Part shown: positions 6,417 to 6,484 of the stretch, in pieces
Layout: the number at the start of each line of letters is the position of its first letter
Position numbering within the stretch: the first letter of the stretch is position 1
Assembly (NCBI GenBank): GCA_030670715.1
Contig: DAOVBC010000135.1
Coordinates: forward strand, 1 to 6,484
Source: Deltaproteobacteria bacterium
Lineage (GTDB): Bacteria > Desulfobacterota > Desulfobacteria > Desulfobacterales > SG8-13
Length of the DNA: 6,484 nucleotides
Direction: 5' to 3'
Notes under the pieces: model-generated
Database searches by the model: none
The model's input: the letters and a program-made list of their open reading frames with translations, nothing else
Told to the model about the DNA's origin: nothing
Made by a program: the position numbers and the translations under genes

Positions 6417-6484
6417 ATGAAGCCTAGCTATTTTTATGAGATCGCGCTGAAAAATTCGAATTTTGATTCCGTATTTACAGAGAT
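6417..6484 (+). CDS. Possible start of a divergent gene, cut by window edge (weak)
   Basis: From ATG at nt 6417 the plus strand stays open for 22 codons to the window end, beginning MKPSYFYEIALKNSNFDSVF. A GGAGGA lies at nt 6400-6405, 11 nt before this ATG, which is a little far. A better-spaced ATG at nt 6412 is followed by one codon and a stop. I do not recognise the peptide. The opposite strand is also open from the edge to a TAA at nt 6434-6436 (ending KFEFFSAIS), which could equally be the tail of a gene upstream of dnaG. With so few codons neither reading can be preferred strongly. Apart from the dnaG ribosome binding site, I see no firm promoter in nt 6353-6484. Confidence 0.2.
   Translation, partial: MKPSYFYEIALKNSNFDSVFTE
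6451..6464. other. Perfect 14-bp AT-rich palindrome upstream of dnaG
   Basis: AAAATTCGAATTTT is its own reverse complement and lies about 100 nt upstream of the dnaG start. It could be an operator or part of a promoter region, or could be chance in AT-rich DNA. It overlaps the possible divergent reading frame, and no regulator can be named from it. Confidence 0.25.

Noticed and set aside
1..6484. CRISPR array, toxin-antitoxin pair, defence island or retroelement
   Set aside because: No regularly spaced direct repeats, no reverse transcriptase or nuclease motifs and no small paired genes are seen. Apart from the recombinase and the palindrome, the content is housekeeping.

Overview
The window is a mostly ordinary bacterial housekeeping block. 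The gene order on the minus strand is primase (dnaG), primary sigma factor (rpoD), a CAU-anticodon tRNA, a Nif3-family metal protein and a coiled-coil zinc-ribbon protein. From general knowledge of gene neighbourhoods, this order, the long primary sigma factor with a large non-conserved region, and the moderate GC content suggest a sulfate-reducer-type member of the former Deltaproteobacteria (Desulfobacterota). That placement is inference; no database search was possible.

Layout from left to right: (1) nt 1-518, plus strand, the catalytic half of a tyrosine recombinase cut by the left window edge and visibly more AT-rich than its neighbours. (2) nt 544-1266, minus, zinc-ribbon/coiled-coil protein (COG1579 type), convergent with the recombinase with only 25 nt between them. 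(3) nt 1283-2143, minus, Nif3-like protein, 16 nt upstream of the zinc-ribbon gene. (4) nt 2168-2200, minus, an intrinsic terminator. (5) nt 2266-2338, minus, tRNA with CAU anticodon. (6) nt 2366-2524, a roughly 160-nt imperfect palindrome filling most of the 230-nt gap between rpoD and the tRNA. (7) nt 2569-4446, minus, rpoD. (8) nt 4466-6352, minus, dnaG with a TTG start. (9) nt 6353-6484, an AT-rich upstream region that may hold the beginning of a divergent gene.

How the parts relate: dnaG and rpoD are 19 nt apart and look like one transcription unit, the remnant of the classic macromolecular-synthesis operon that couples replication priming to the main sigma factor. The tRNA follows downstream on the same strand and ends at a clear terminator. 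The Nif3-like and zinc-ribbon genes then form a second two-gene unit. The less ordinary items are the palindromic element, the recombinase abutting the end of the block, and the lysine-rich N-terminus of the sigma factor. I did not find a convincing undescribed multi-gene system here.
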